From Kwoniella bestiolae CBS 10118 (Eukaryota; Basidiomycota; Tremellomycetes; Tremellales; Cryptococcaceae), in assembly GCF_000512585.2 (NCBI RefSeq), contig NC_089242.1, positions 3,348,001 to 3,412,000 on the forward strand: 64,000 nucleotides of DNA, in the 5' to 3' direction. Positions 35,974 through 47,805 of this stretch are shown here, one piece after another (the first letter of the stretch is position 1; the number at the start of each line of letters is the position of its first letter). Both the position numbers and the translations under genes were made by a program. Under the pieces are notes generated by a model that saw only the letters and a program-made list of their open reading frames with translations, had not been told where the DNA came from and made no database searches.

Positions 35974-36628
35974 AAAGATGTTGAAATATTGGTTCTGAAG
36001 GGCCGATAGTCTGTCAACTCTGCGCCTACGCAAAGCCTTTGTATTCTTTTTCTGGATTATCTCGCGCATTCACGTATGTTTTGATTCCATATGCAAGACT
36101 GTACATATGACCCGAGGAAGAATGGTTTAGCAGAAGGTGTCCCTAAGGATCCCAACTATACGCATATGAGATTATCAGCACGGAGGTCAAAATGAGGTAC
36201 AGCACCGCATTGCAGAGGTCACCGCCCGAGGTGCAGATGCCCGAAGGTCACCCCGTCACGGAGAATAATTCGTGACCCGAAAGGATACTATGCCATCTCT
36301 TTCACTCGAACAATTGCCAGTACAGTAGTTTGAGCCCCTTCTCTTTTTTCGTCCTTCGCATTTGACCAGAAGGGGTTAAATGTACACGGAGACGGAGATG
36401 GGGTCGTTTCACCTGAGCAAGATTAAATGCACTAGTGTAAATTGATCAGGTAGATTTAGGAGGTCGTTGTACCATAAATAAGATTTTCAAAACCTAAGAA
36501 GGATGTGATGCTTATTCTCACTAAACGACGTTGTTCTTCCACCGTCCTCAAGGTTGCAGTTGTATTGCAAAAGAGAGGAAGTAGTTTTCTGACATTTATT
36601 GATCAGTTTATCACGGTCTTCAAGCACG
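35974..36628. other. Intergenic region
   Basis: 655 bp of eIF5 3' flank and RTA1-gene promoter. A minus-strand open frame at 36487-36927 opposes the RTA1 exons and is a shadow. No further motif is clear. Confidence 0.4.
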
Positions 36629-38221
36629 ATGTTCCGACCATCATCATCTCCCACGACGAGACTGATGTGCATCCTTCTGGGAACCTTGGGGCTCGTACAT
36701 TCTGTAAAGGCCAAGGCAAAGGACGATTGCGATGCCATTGATCCGTTCGTGAGTGACATGCCTGGTTTCAAATAATGATACAGTATACATAAATTCGGAA
36801 AGATTTTGGGATGGACTGATAGTGATGTTACACGATTCAGCTTGACCCAAAGAACGATCCGTGTAATCCGTTTAGATACATTCCGGATAAAGCTGGGAAT
36901 ATAGTCGTTGCTGAGTTTTTCACTCATTCTGCGTTTTTCTTGCTGCTCTGTGAGTATTCCGGCCCACTGTCATACTCCAAGATTGATTTTCTCCGAACTG
37001 TGCATACCTTAAACACAGTTGTCCGCCGCATATTGATTGGAGATATTACAGGCTACATACATAGACCCATCAGATGGTTTCTTGTCCTCCTCATTGGAGC
37101 TGCAACGCATGCTATAGGATTATGGTTCAGATTGGGTATAAGGGCATTACCCCATTCACTAGGGTTCATTATTATCGAAGAGATCTTGGTGGTACTCAGT
37201 GTGAGTTTGCAACGATGATCCTGTTTTAGGGATCTCCCATACACGTCGCACAATGTTCTGCTGCAGCTGGTCGATGTATATATGTATATGCTGATATTGA
37301 CACCCCGCGGTGTATCAGCCCTGCGCATACTTGGCAGCACTGTACATCCTCCTCGGCCGAATCACCCAGCATCTCGATGGAGCCAAGTACCTGCGTCCAA
37401 TCAAGCCTGAGAAGGTAGCCAAGATATTCGTTTGGTCAGATCGTAAGTTGACTCAACTTCGCTAGCAATAGCAGTGTGAAGGAGGTACTGTATATTGACA
37501 TCTCGTTTTCGCCAAACTTTGCTTGTAGTCATCACTTTCCTGATCCAGGGGAACGCTTCGGGTTTGCTATCCAACAAGAACCCTACGGTGGTGAAGGCTG
37601 CGAGGTATGGGATATTGGTGGGCTTGATCCTGCAATTCATCAGTTTCATGTTTTTCTGTTATCTCGTGGTCATGTTCTTTTACCGAGTGTGAGTGAGATG
37701 GCCATGTCAATCACCACTGTCACTGGCATCACAGCTGGTTCTGATAGATGATCTGGATTTTACGTAGTCGGAAAGAAGCTCCTCAACTGTACAGATTGAG
37801 AAGATGGAAGAAATTGTATTTCGCTCTGATATTCACCTGCGTAGCCATGCTGGTGAGATCGGTATACAGGATCGCTGAGTTTGCTCAAGAGTAGGTTCAA
37901 TTCCATCTTACAAACACTTCCTTGCACCAGAGGCTGTAAGGTAATCTGACAGTTGTTGACTGTACTGTACATAGCCAGCCTGGGTACTTGTACACACACG
38001 AGATATTCTTCTTCACCCTCGACTGCTTACCCATGGGGCTGACCATATCTACCTATGTAATTTTCTGGCCTGGGAGGTACTTGACGGACGATACCAAGGT
38101 GACACCGTCGATTCTAGATGGGGTAGCGGTGGATAATACAGTCATGCTGAGTAGTCTGGGCGAGGATGGTAGGACACGAATGGAATCGGGATCAGAGGAA
38201 GAAGGGAGAGCGCGGAGATAG
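36629..38221 (+). CDS. RTA1-family 7TM membrane protein (copy A)
   Basis: Exons 36629-36748, 36841-36949, 37052-37200, 37319-37442, 37529-37688, 37768-37890 and 37975-38221 give 343 residues. A signal peptide (LLGTLGLVHSVKAKA) precedes an extracellular loop with paired Cys (DDCDAIDP and DPCNPFRYIPD). Seven membrane helices follow. Conserved RTA1 blocks are seen: FRLGIRALP, PCAYLAALYILLGRI, DLITFLIQGNASG, RSVYRIAEFAQ and THEIFFFTLDCLPMG with FWPGRYL. Fungal RTA1/Rsb1 proteins are linked to lipid translocation and resistance to sphingoid bases or azoles; the exact cargo here is unknown. A short acidic cytosolic tail ends the protein. A second family member lies at 60084-61639. Confidence 0.92.
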
Positions 38222-38351
38222 TCTTGTCATAGGATCTCTATTTACAGCATACATGGATGTCTACTATATACACGACCGACACTCTAGAATATACAATACC
38301 CAATAAGTTACCATCTAATACAAAGACAGATTCGCTCGTTCGCGCAGGCAG

Positions 38352-39192
38352 CTACTCTGTCAAAACTTTCTTAACCTGTACCAAACCCACTTCACCCTCC
38401 TTCTGATCTTCCGCCACCTCCCTCAATCGCCTATAATACCCGCACCCCACCGTATCTCTCAGCATATCTTCGTTCCTGTCCAGCCACTTCGGAGAAGGTG
38501 TGGCGATCCTCGTAGGCGGTAAAACCTCGGGACCTACGTCTTGCCTCCAATTATCGATAGAAGATACCCTCTCTTTCGTTTCTTCCTCCTCGTCAGTTCG
38601 GGTGGAGAGATCTTCGGAAGTACCTGAACATCTTCCCATCGAGCTCGACACGGGAGTGAGAGACAATGACAAAGCGTTCGAGGAAGGTAACAAGCATTGA
38701 AAGAATGAGATCAAGTCTCTCAAAGGCGGGATCGAATAGGTTGACTCGGTTATATGGGTATAGCTTGGCGTGAGGACAGTAGAGAAGGCTGATAATCGCA
38801 TATGACCCTTTGGAGCGCGAGTGATAGATAGGAGGGACAGGGGAAGTTGGATGATATGATGAGGTGTGGTGGGAGAAATCAAATTGAGGAGTAGGTTATG
38901 GTGATCGTGTCCGTGATTGGACTGAAGAAAAGGTTGGTGTCGCTGTTTTCGATCGATGAGCTTTGGAATGGGAGCGGACCGGGACGAGATGAAATGAGAT
39001 GGTACAACTCACAGCGACATCATCTTGCTTGATCTCTCTGAACCCCCAATCTCGCTTCAGCTGATTTCCTATAGCCTGGATATAATGGGAGGAAGCAAGG
39101 TATGCTTCCTGGTAGAATGTCGGCTCTCGGATGAGATTATGCGGCTTGCTGCGCTTGGACAGTGATTTTGAGGGAACGAGCGGGATAGGCAT
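38352..39192 (-). CDS. Hypothetical protein, 249 residues
   Basis: Exons 39192-39013 and 38921-38352 with a GTGAGT to TTCAG intron. I do not recognise a family. The first exon is basic and looks alpha-helical (TFYQEAYLASSHYIQAIG). The second begins with a His-rich patch, has a possible beta-rich block (IIQLPLSLLSITRAPKGH) and ends with an acidic, charged tail. No signal peptide or membrane helix is seen. It converges with RTA1 copy A across 130 bp. The splice signals and the long continuous frame support a real gene; the function is unknown. Confidence 0.65.
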
Positions 39193-40185
39193 GTTGCGGT
39201 GCTTGAGTGGGTCTCACACGTGGATGACTGAAAATGAGGATGACTTTTGTCTCTTGAGTGGAAGAGGTTTGAGATGTCTGCGGAAAAGAGAAAGAGGAAG
39301 ACGGAAGACTTTATAGTATCCATCGACCAAATCCCGATTGGTCGCCCTCATTTCGAAGCTCTACCTCAAAACATGAGGCATTGAAGCTATAGGCCATTGA
39401 CAAATTTTCATATCTACGTTGACACCCATCAAACAAGCCAAGATCAAGGGTCTCGCCACCATCAAGCTTCTCAAGGCTTTTACCCTTTTACCCTCCAACT
39501 TACACACAGTGCGGCAATGGTCGTCCCTTTCTCTGGCTGTGTACTGACTATCAGCTCCTTAGAGCCGATTGATGTCAGCAATCATTAGTGGTATTATGAA
39601 GTGATGGACGCCCAAATCTCAATATCTTTGACCGAAAAAGTCTTATCTACCCCACTTTCTTTAGGAGAATGCAATGCAATTGCCGCTGATGAAGTGTCGC
39701 AAAGGGAGTCGAACATGAATCAAGGAACACATGCTAGTGGACTACCCTCCTTTGGTCATCAAGGCGAATCGAAGTGGGATCCATCTCCTTCAGATTTCGG
39801 TAAAATTGTTTGTGTGGTTTTACGTGTTTGACGGACAATCATGGGATTAATCGGATTTGTACTGTGACTTGTGAACAGCATCTGCATCGACGAACATATA
39901 TACATTTTTCATATCGTATTTCGAAAGAACAAAGACACAAAAAAGAAAGAAAGGGTTAATTAAACTTCAAATGTATAATCGTACTTTGTATGTGAGAAGT
40001 AGCGAACCAACTATCCTATTGTTCAAAAATCAAGTATCATGACTTCCTCGTTCGTTATTCATCGTTACTATTTCATTTACGTCCCCTCTCTATCTTTCAT
40101 ATCCTCTATACAATTCTAACAGCTACAACTTCTAAATCTCTTCTTCCTCGTCTCGTAATCAGGTTACATCTGGACATGGGAATTA
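39193..40185. other. Intergenic region
   Basis: 993 bp between the hypothetical gene start and the PKC1 stop. A 76-codon open frame at 39601-39831 has no splice signals or family features. The region 39890-40140 is AT-rich and likely the PKC1 3' flank. Confidence 0.4.
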
Positions 40186-43100
40186 TTACGCTTGCGCAGC
40201 AGCCCAAGGTGCGATCTGCAAAGAAGAAAACATCATCAGCGACAGGAAGTTGGGATAGGCGCAAGTTCTGGATAAGCCGAATAAGGGATACTCCGGAATC
40301 ACCAACTCACCCATGAGAACCCAGCGAACTCTTGTTGGTCCTGCGCGCTCAATTGGGTATGCACGGGCGTCAAAGTAGGTTGTTCCCTCGTGAATTCTTG
40401 GTCGAAGTTACTCGTATCAGTGGCATTACCAATAGTAGGGAAGTAAGGTGGTGGGATCCTCTTGTGATAGACGTCATCGAAATTGACATCTTTGAAGAAC
40501 AGGTGTCGCTTGATGTCGTCCGCATCGGCTTCTCCAGCTCCTAATCGACGTGTTGGATCTCTTGTAAGGAGCTGAACAAGGTGTAATGACCGTCAGTTTT
40601 GGTCCCGATTATATCACTTTGCAAACCGTGTAATGAAATAGGCATGATAATGCGATGAGAAGGAGATACACTCACTCGTTGCAATAACGAAACAGCATCT
40701 CTAGGCATCGTGATGGGATACAAAGGTTCATCTTCCAAGATAGCATCAAAGATCTCATCTTCATCATCACCTCTGAAAGGTGATTGACCAAGTAACATCT
40801 CGTAAGTCAAGACACCGAAGGCCCACCAATCGACTGCTCGACCGTATCTCTGTTCGAGAAGGATCTGTAAGGGAATCGGTAAAAGTCAGCTTCTACCACC
40901 TACTGTACATAGTTATACCTGTTCAATCGGTGACTCACCTCAGGAGCCATGAATTCCGGAGTACCACAGAAAGTACTAGTAGTCTTCCCATACCACATCT
41001 CTTCCTTACACAAACCATAATCCGCTACTTTGACATGTCCATCCAGCGTCAAAAGGATATTATCCAATTTAAGATCTCTATAAATGATACCCTTGGAGTG
41101 GAAATATTGCAATGCCAATAACACTTCACAGGCGTAGAATTTAGCTTGACGTAAAGTGAATTGTTTCTTCTGGATGTGCAACATCAAATCTCCGCCTGAG
41201 ACATATTCCATGACGAAGTAGACTCGAGTCTCGGTTTGGAAACATGAATGTAACCCTAGCAAGAATGGGTGTCGTTCTTGTGCTGCTGCAAGGAATACTC
41301 TCTTTTCGGATTGTGTGCTAATGAAAACATGATCAGTTTAGCTTAAATCGCCTACGGTAATTTATTCCCTTTGGATTATTACTCACCTCTCTACCTCGTC
41401 ATTCTCGATTATAAACTCCTTCTTCAACACCTTGATTGCATACAGATTGCTCGATGTCTTCTCCTCAGCCAACATGACTTTACCGAAGTTACCCTTACCC
41501 AACACAGCAAGGAAATTAAAGTCGTCCAAACCAACTTTTCGGGCTCTAGCAAGTTGCTGCTGAGATGGTCGAGATACCATCTTCTGCTGTGGAGCTTGAG
41601 GCTGTAACTGAGCTTGGGGAGGAGCGGGCGACGGGGCATATGAGCGTGGTGGTTCAGGTTTAGGTGGGGCTTGCACAGCTGGCATCTACATGAGGGAATA
41701 CGCATCAGCTGCTGGCATTTCTCGCAAAGCCTACTGCATAACAAGACTCACCTGTGCATAACCTTCCTGAGGTCGTTGGTCGCCGTAGCTCATTCGCTGC
41801 TGTGGTTGAGGTGAGGGAGCCTGAGGCATAGGCCTTCCACCTGAGGGTCTGAGATTGTCGTAACCAGCTTGTGGGGTATAAGGCTGTTGTTGAGCAGGTG
41901 TCTGAGGTTGTTGTGGAGGAGCAGGAGATGGTTGCTGAGCTTGTTGAGGTGGAGGTCCGTATCTAGGGTCGTAACCGCCTGGAGGAGGTCTAGCCGGAGC
42001 AGGAGCTTGTACAGGAGGCTGTTGTGGTATCGGCGGTAGCTGGGGTGCTCCAATTCGCTCCTGAGTATGGTATGAGGGAAGGGTAGATACGGAAGAAGCC
42101 GAGGAAGAGGCTGAAGGAGCAGGTTTCTTGTGGACTTGAGTGGTCTTGATATCTCTTAGGTTCTTCAATAGGATGTTGGCCATTTCCATTGTCATACCGC
42201 AGAAATCGGGAACAAGGTGTGAACAGGTTTGATGGCAGGTGAGCGAACATTCTATGGAAGAAGTCCAGTCAGCCAGCATTCATACCCAATTTTTCGAGTG
42301 TGAACACATACCTGAACATTTGACGGAGTTCTTTCGACCGAATGGCAACATGTAACCGCAATGGCAACACCAGTTGGCAGTGATGTTGGTGTATGGAGTG
42401 AATCGATGAGGTATACGGTGATTGATCTTCTCCTCGTCTCCCTCCTGTTATAAAGCAAATGTCAATCAGCATCTTGCTTATCTGTATAAGAAAATCATTA
42501 TCCAAAGGCGGAAACACATGAACCACTCACTCCATCGGCATGGGATTTGCTGATACACTTGGTGACCACTTTTGGGTAACACTTCTTGTGACAAGCGTAC
42601 CGACAATCCTCACATTGATATCCTTCTCCGGTAAGCAAGAATTCTTGACACAAAGCACACATGATAGGTTGGTAGAATTGTCTTTGGACGAATTTGTGTC
42701 CGTTCATCTCGTATACATCGCCCTTTCTCTTTCTGACGGCACCAGCTCGCCCAAGAGCTTCGTAGGGTCTTCGTTGGCCACCGGCATTGTCCTTGACTAT
42801 ATTAGGTATATCCATCAGAAAGTCCTTGGTAAAAGCAAAGATCGGATCCCGACTCACCGAAGTCCAGTTTCAAGGAAATAGCTCCAGCAGGCTCCACCGA
42901 CCACCACCCTTCGATACCCTCCGGTACTTTACCATCCGCTCCAGGAGGTCTACCTCTAATCGTACCAGCACTGTGCAAAGTGACGGAATCAGGTGCAGCA
43001 CCAGACCTTGGACCGAGAGTAGCAGCGGCAGCAGCAGTGACCCATCCAGCACCTTGTGTTTCAAGTCCGACTTTTTGTCTTCTCAAGGCTTCTAACAAAT

Positions 43101-44403
43101 CGCTAACGGTGAACCACATCATCCCTATGGGTGCCGAATCACCAGGAGCGACAGAGTCGTATATCGTCACTTCGACTTCATTGGCTTTATCGACGTAGAT
43201 CTCGAAGTCTTCGTGCCATTTATCAACTCTTGATGGATGTGATACAGCTCGTTCATTTCCTTCTATCTTGATCACTACGGTCGTTTCATTGTATACTTTG
43301 GAAGATTTGCGTGGTAGTGGTCGATGGTTTAGGTCTCGGGCTGATCTGAGGGAAACAACTAGTTTACCGGAAATGGGTTTACGCAGGGCATCTTTACGTT
43401 TCATCCCGTCGGGTAGTAAATCTAAGTTTGAAGGGTAATTCAGCTGCATAATCTCCCTACGGTATACCCGAGCCAAGAAATCGATCAGTATTGGATAGAA
43501 CGATAAACTCACCTTCATCATCCTCCACGGCTCCACCGAACTTGGCCAGAGTCTCGTATCTTCTCTTCGCTTTCCTCAACAACTGGATTTTCCCATCACT
43601 TTCCACTCTCTTGGCATCCGTCTCCCCGCGTAATCTCTTATCACCTTCGATCCGATAAGCTTGAGCCATCTTCTCGATACCCAACTTGTATTGTTCTTCT
43701 ACTTGAAGTTTGAATTGAAGTTGATTCAGCATTCTTGTGATCTTAGCGCCAGTCAAAGGAGCGTCATATCTTTGGAGATCTAGGGAAATGAAACGAAACG
43801 CACGTCAGCAATTCCTCCCACGCATGAGGTAGAAAACCTCCACATACCTAGCTGTGAGTAATTCTTTTGCTCAGGTCTTCTCACCTCCGGTTGATCAGCT
43901 CCAGGAGGAGGAGGAGGTAGCGGTCTATCTCTATCTACATTATAGCCCTTTTGACTTGGACTAGGACTAACAGGTGGTCCACCCCCATATCCACTGTTCG
44001 TTGAACCAGATAGTGAGGGGTTCATCCGGTGTCCACTGGGTCTTGAGCCCTCACCAGGTCTCATAGGACTAGCGGATCCACTTCCACCTGAACCCATTTG
44101 CAATTTTGCTAGTTCATCTTCTAAGAATTTGATTGACGCTTGTGCTGATCTGACTTCATTTTGCGCTTGCTGAATTACCGCTTCGTTCTTTGATGAAGCT
44201 TCTACCGCCCTCATCACTGCTTTGGCACCCTCCAAATTCCTCTTCTCCGACTGGATAGTCGATAGAAGAGTATTGATCTTTGGATCGGTCGTCGGTGGGG
44301 GAGGCTATTGCATGGGAATGAGGTCATAGTCAACACGGGAAGAATACTGAGTGACGAGGAGCTGTGATTGTGAGAAATGAGAACGGGGAGGATTACATAC
44401 CAT
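40186..44403 (-). CDS. PKC1: Protein kinase C, cell-wall integrity kinase
   Basis: Twelve exons (44403-44401, 44304-43848, 43779-43513, 43421-42858, 42796-42531, 42444-42312, 42251-41752, 41685-41387, 41317-40939, 40864-40676, 40571-40311, 40215-40186) give 1115 residues. Order: two HR1 Rho-binding repeats (about 5-80 and 145-230), a C2 domain, two C1 zinc domains (CALCQEF to CHKKC; CCHCGYM to CHQTC), a Pro/Gln-rich linker, and an AGC kinase domain. The kinase shows GKGNFGKV near 793, AIKVLKK, YRDLKLDN near 909, the T-loop TFCGTPEFMAPE, and an FAGFSW hydrophobic motif near the end. Pkc1 acts below Rho1 and starts the cell-wall MAP kinase cascade. The first coding exon is only the ATG. The acceptor at 43422 was chosen for frame and for its CTGAA branch point. 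Confidence 0.96.
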
Positions 44404-45694
44404 TTTGAAGGATGGCGAGGTCGATGGGTTTGGCGGAAGTGAGACGGTGCAACGATGTAATTATATTATTGGTTTGATCAATCGTATCTTGCTGCGTGTC
44501 GTTGTTGATGGTAAGCTGATGTCGACGTTAATTTTTCGTTGTTCTAAGCCGGGAACACCGAGAAGCGAGTAGTGAGATCGGCTGATGATGCAATGAGCGA
44601 GTAGCAAATGCTCTCTATGCATATGCTGATGGTTGTGCTTGTTTGTGTGGTTGATGTCGAGTGTATATGATATGTAGTAAGATATAGGTGATGGTGACAA
44701 AGACAGCTTTACAAGGTAAAGAACAGCACGCGTCTAGTTACTATGCTGTGTGACATAGTCATAGTAGTAGTATAATAACGTAACGGGGTAATATCAGGAT
44801 TCAATCTATACTCCGTGTGTGGCACCTCTTTCTTGGCACAGCCCCGAACCCGAATACTCTGTATCACGGCAAAATCCCTGATACAGTATCATTCACTCTC
44901 ACAGCGGAAGCACGGCATGGGTCCTGCATCCATTGATCCCAAAATGCATTTCCCCCATCTACGGCCATCGAATGGAAAAAGTTCCGCATCCCGTTAGCTC
45001 TGCGCAGACAAAGCTCCATATCGCTCGATTAGTACCAAGATGGGGGACCACTTGGGAATCCCGAGTGCTGTAGTTTTTGCTACATAAGATTTCTGGAGAC
45101 TCGCACAGAGCTTCTGTATAGGAATCTCCTGTCAATAGTAAGAGGTTACTTCTTCGGTCAAGACGATTTTCTCCGACAACAAACCATTGGACAGGGATGT
45201 CTCGCTAGATGTGAAACGTCGCCATGTTGGACTGCTGTTATTTTGCCGGTCGAACTGGCGCTTCCAAGGGTTTCGAAAAAAGATATTCATCGTGTGTCGT
45301 ATGCTGTTCCGTGCTGAGGTCATGCCAGCGTACATCGACTCACTGTGATGTGTTTTAGCAACCTAGAAAGTTGATCAATGGATCTGATAGAATGACGTCT
45401 CGTAAAGGAGATCACTTCGGTCACAGTGAGCTTGACTGATCAGAAGCCTGCTGGTAAGGCGGTGAGCGGTCATAAAGGATCGCATTTTGGCGCACAATCA
45501 AACAGGCTTCGCCACTCCTTCACACGACTCATTCTTATCATTTCATCTCAAGCTAGTTTAGAGTCAGAGTCAAGACTGCCTGTTTGGCTCCTTGAATACT
45601 TCATCGAACTCCACCGACATCCACTGTAGCGCTGACACTCTTCCATCATCATACCCCTACTTTTCGACCGATCAGGATACACAGCCCGAACGAT
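44404..45694. other. Intergenic region, PKC1 promoter side
   Basis: 1291 bp between the divergent starts of PKC1 and the first unknown paralogue. A CT/GA-mixed leader lies next to PKC1. No gene is supported; small open frames lack splice signals. Confidence 0.4.
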
Positions 45695-46390
45695 ATGTCG
45701 GACTCAGAATGGGATGCAAGGCATGTGATCTCCTACCACGCTGAACTTGTTGATGTCAATGGAAAAAAATCAATCAAGACTACATTCAGGATCGACCCCG
45801 CTTCGGATGCTTCGTGCGAAATTTTCGACACCGTTGGGATCCGGGAAGAACGAATGAAGCTGGCGGAACTGTATTCCGAGGCTTTGGAGCTGGCGGCGTC
45901 CTCTAGAAGCACCCAATGGATCCAAGAATATGATGTTCAGTCCATCAACGATGCAGACTTGACCGTGATCATGAAGGAGTGGAATCATAGCTTGAATAAC
46001 ATCACGGGAACACTTTGCAGTGGGAATGGACATGTCAAAATCTGCAACACGAAAGGCTCTACTATCAAACCAGGATCGTCTGTCGATAGGATTGAATCGG
46101 CTTCCCAAAACGAGGGGGCTGTCGGGGAAAAGACATTTCAATTTTTTGGGAAAAGGGTGGACTACGGGACTATCTATGAGTGGCGAGAGAAGGGACTGAA
46201 AGTCATGAAGCAAACGAGAAAGGAGTTCGACTGGGAACATTCTAAAGATGTTGCTGATTGCATGCTATACAATCCGAGTATCCCTCAAGAAAAGCGTGCC
46301 CCTTACCTAGCAGCAATGACGATCGAAGCAGCCTATGACAGTATCAGTGGAATGGGATTCCCGCTAGGACGGCATCTTCTCTACGCATAA
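45695..46390 (+). CDS. Unknown protein, paralogue 1 of local pair
   Basis: A single exon of 231 residues with no intron. I do not recognise a domain. The protein is soluble, charged and largely helical in appearance, with no signal peptide. Its second half aligns by eye with residues about 60-200 of the protein at 47806-49275. Shared positions include KEW near residue 94, an FF pair at 150-151 followed by a helix with a WREKGLKVMK pattern, DVADCMLYNPS against DIANCIVNSTK, and YLAAMTIEAA against FLARPALVEA. It stops where paralogue 2 continues for another 240 residues, so it is either a short form or a truncated copy. Both start with MSDS. Confidence 0.65.
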   Translation: MSDSEWDARHVISYHAELVDVNGKKSIKTTFRIDPASDASCEIFDTVGIREERMKLAELYSEALELAASSRSTQWIQEYDVQSINDADLTVIMKEWNHSLNNITGTLCSGNGHVKICNTKGSTIKPGSSVDRIESASQNEGAVGEKTFQFFGKRVDYGTIYEWREKGLKVMKQTRKEFDWEHSKDVADCMLYNPSIPQEKRAPYLAAMTIEAAYDSISGMGFPLGRHLLYA

Positions 46391-47805
46391 TTGTCGTTAA
46401 GTTGCAACTTCTGTAGTGCTGTTGTTTCTGACCACAGCTTATAATCAAGAGTTACTGTAAACATCCCTCTTGTCAAGAGAGCTCGATGCAAGGAATTTGA
46501 GTATGCGAAACTCGTCGGAACGGAGGGCGTAGATACCAATTTTTCAAGTAGACATCATTTCGAGCCTACATAGCTGCCACACGCGTATGATTAGAAGGCC
46601 AGCAGATTTATGATGTGATCACGAGTCATCGTATGAAGGGCCCAGACCGTCTTCAAGCACTGACCTGACACAGGGTCTCACCTTTGTCACGCTCTCGAAG
46701 ACCATGTCTCTGAGTGGCCGACCTTCTAGTATCCTTTGACATGTTAGTGCCATGGTTATGCGGTGGTCTCTGTGCGAGCTGTCAATCATTGTTCCTGTAT
46801 CATGGGACATACAAGTGATTACTTCATGTGCTCAGTCAGTTGATATTGCAAGCACAGCACGAAATTTTATCCTTATTCCCACACGCACGATATGTCCAAA
46901 TCACCTTCGCAGGAACCATTTACTTTGCTGATCACCAACTTCATTCAACATAACGTGGCTCACTATGAAACAGATCACACCCCGAGATAGATCATTTGGT
47001 GCTGACTCTTCATACATCGAAAAATCAGTCAGCGTGTTTAGCCGCCATGCATCCAAGATGCAGTTCATTTGTTCTCATAGTCCATACAAGTGCACAAAAC
47101 TCCGTGGGGGCGTTTGGAAAGCGATGATGCACCCTGTGCAGACCGTTGAAAATTCCACAAATCTCACCGTAGACAGCCTGATCTGTTAACGGGAGTGATC
47201 TATTTCATGATGAGTCACACTTTTAAATTTTTTCTTTGTTGGGGTCTGTGTAAATGTCAAACTACCTAAGCTATTCATATGTGTTATCGTCGTCATGGTG
47301 ACCATGTACAAATATAAATCTCCAAATCCATTGTAATGATGCAGGACACCAGCAAGATCGTGAGCATGGAATGCCCTGTGGAATGGAATACTTCATGACA
47401 GATCGATGAGATCTGAACCCACGACGACGATGTTGTGGAACGACCACGTGAGCTCTGAGCGAAGGGGCCAGCCACAAGACTACGTCATGGGTGCTCGTGA
47501 CGAAGGCATGTGCTTCTCCATGATCCGTCCTGGTGTGGTCAAGGTCCGAGCCTCGGGTCCAGACCCAGAGTGACAAATGTTGAGGGTTGTCGCAATCAAA
47601 GGAGAATTGGAAGGCGTTTCACGTAGTCATCAAGCTTCTCAGGCTTCTGTTGCGATCAGTTTAGCACTTATATCGATCTGTATTTTGGCGTCGTAGGTAT
47701 ATAATCAGAATGCATACGGATCGCATTATCCCAAAAAATCGGAAAGACCCAATACATTCAGCGGCATCACTTCACTCTGTCACAGCCCGTGCCTCAGCTC
47801 CCGCG
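46391..47805. other. Gene-poor spacer between paralogues
   Basis: 1415 bp with only short open frames on either strand (for example 46965-47189 and the minus frame 47271-47576). No residual similarity to the missing C-terminal half of paralogue 1 was found by eye. An in-frame ATG at 47710 could extend paralogue 2 by 32 residues. Confidence 0.4.

Noticed and set aside
39601..39831. 76-codon open frame between the hypothetical gene and PKC1
   Set aside because: Too short, with no splice signals, family or conserved motif.
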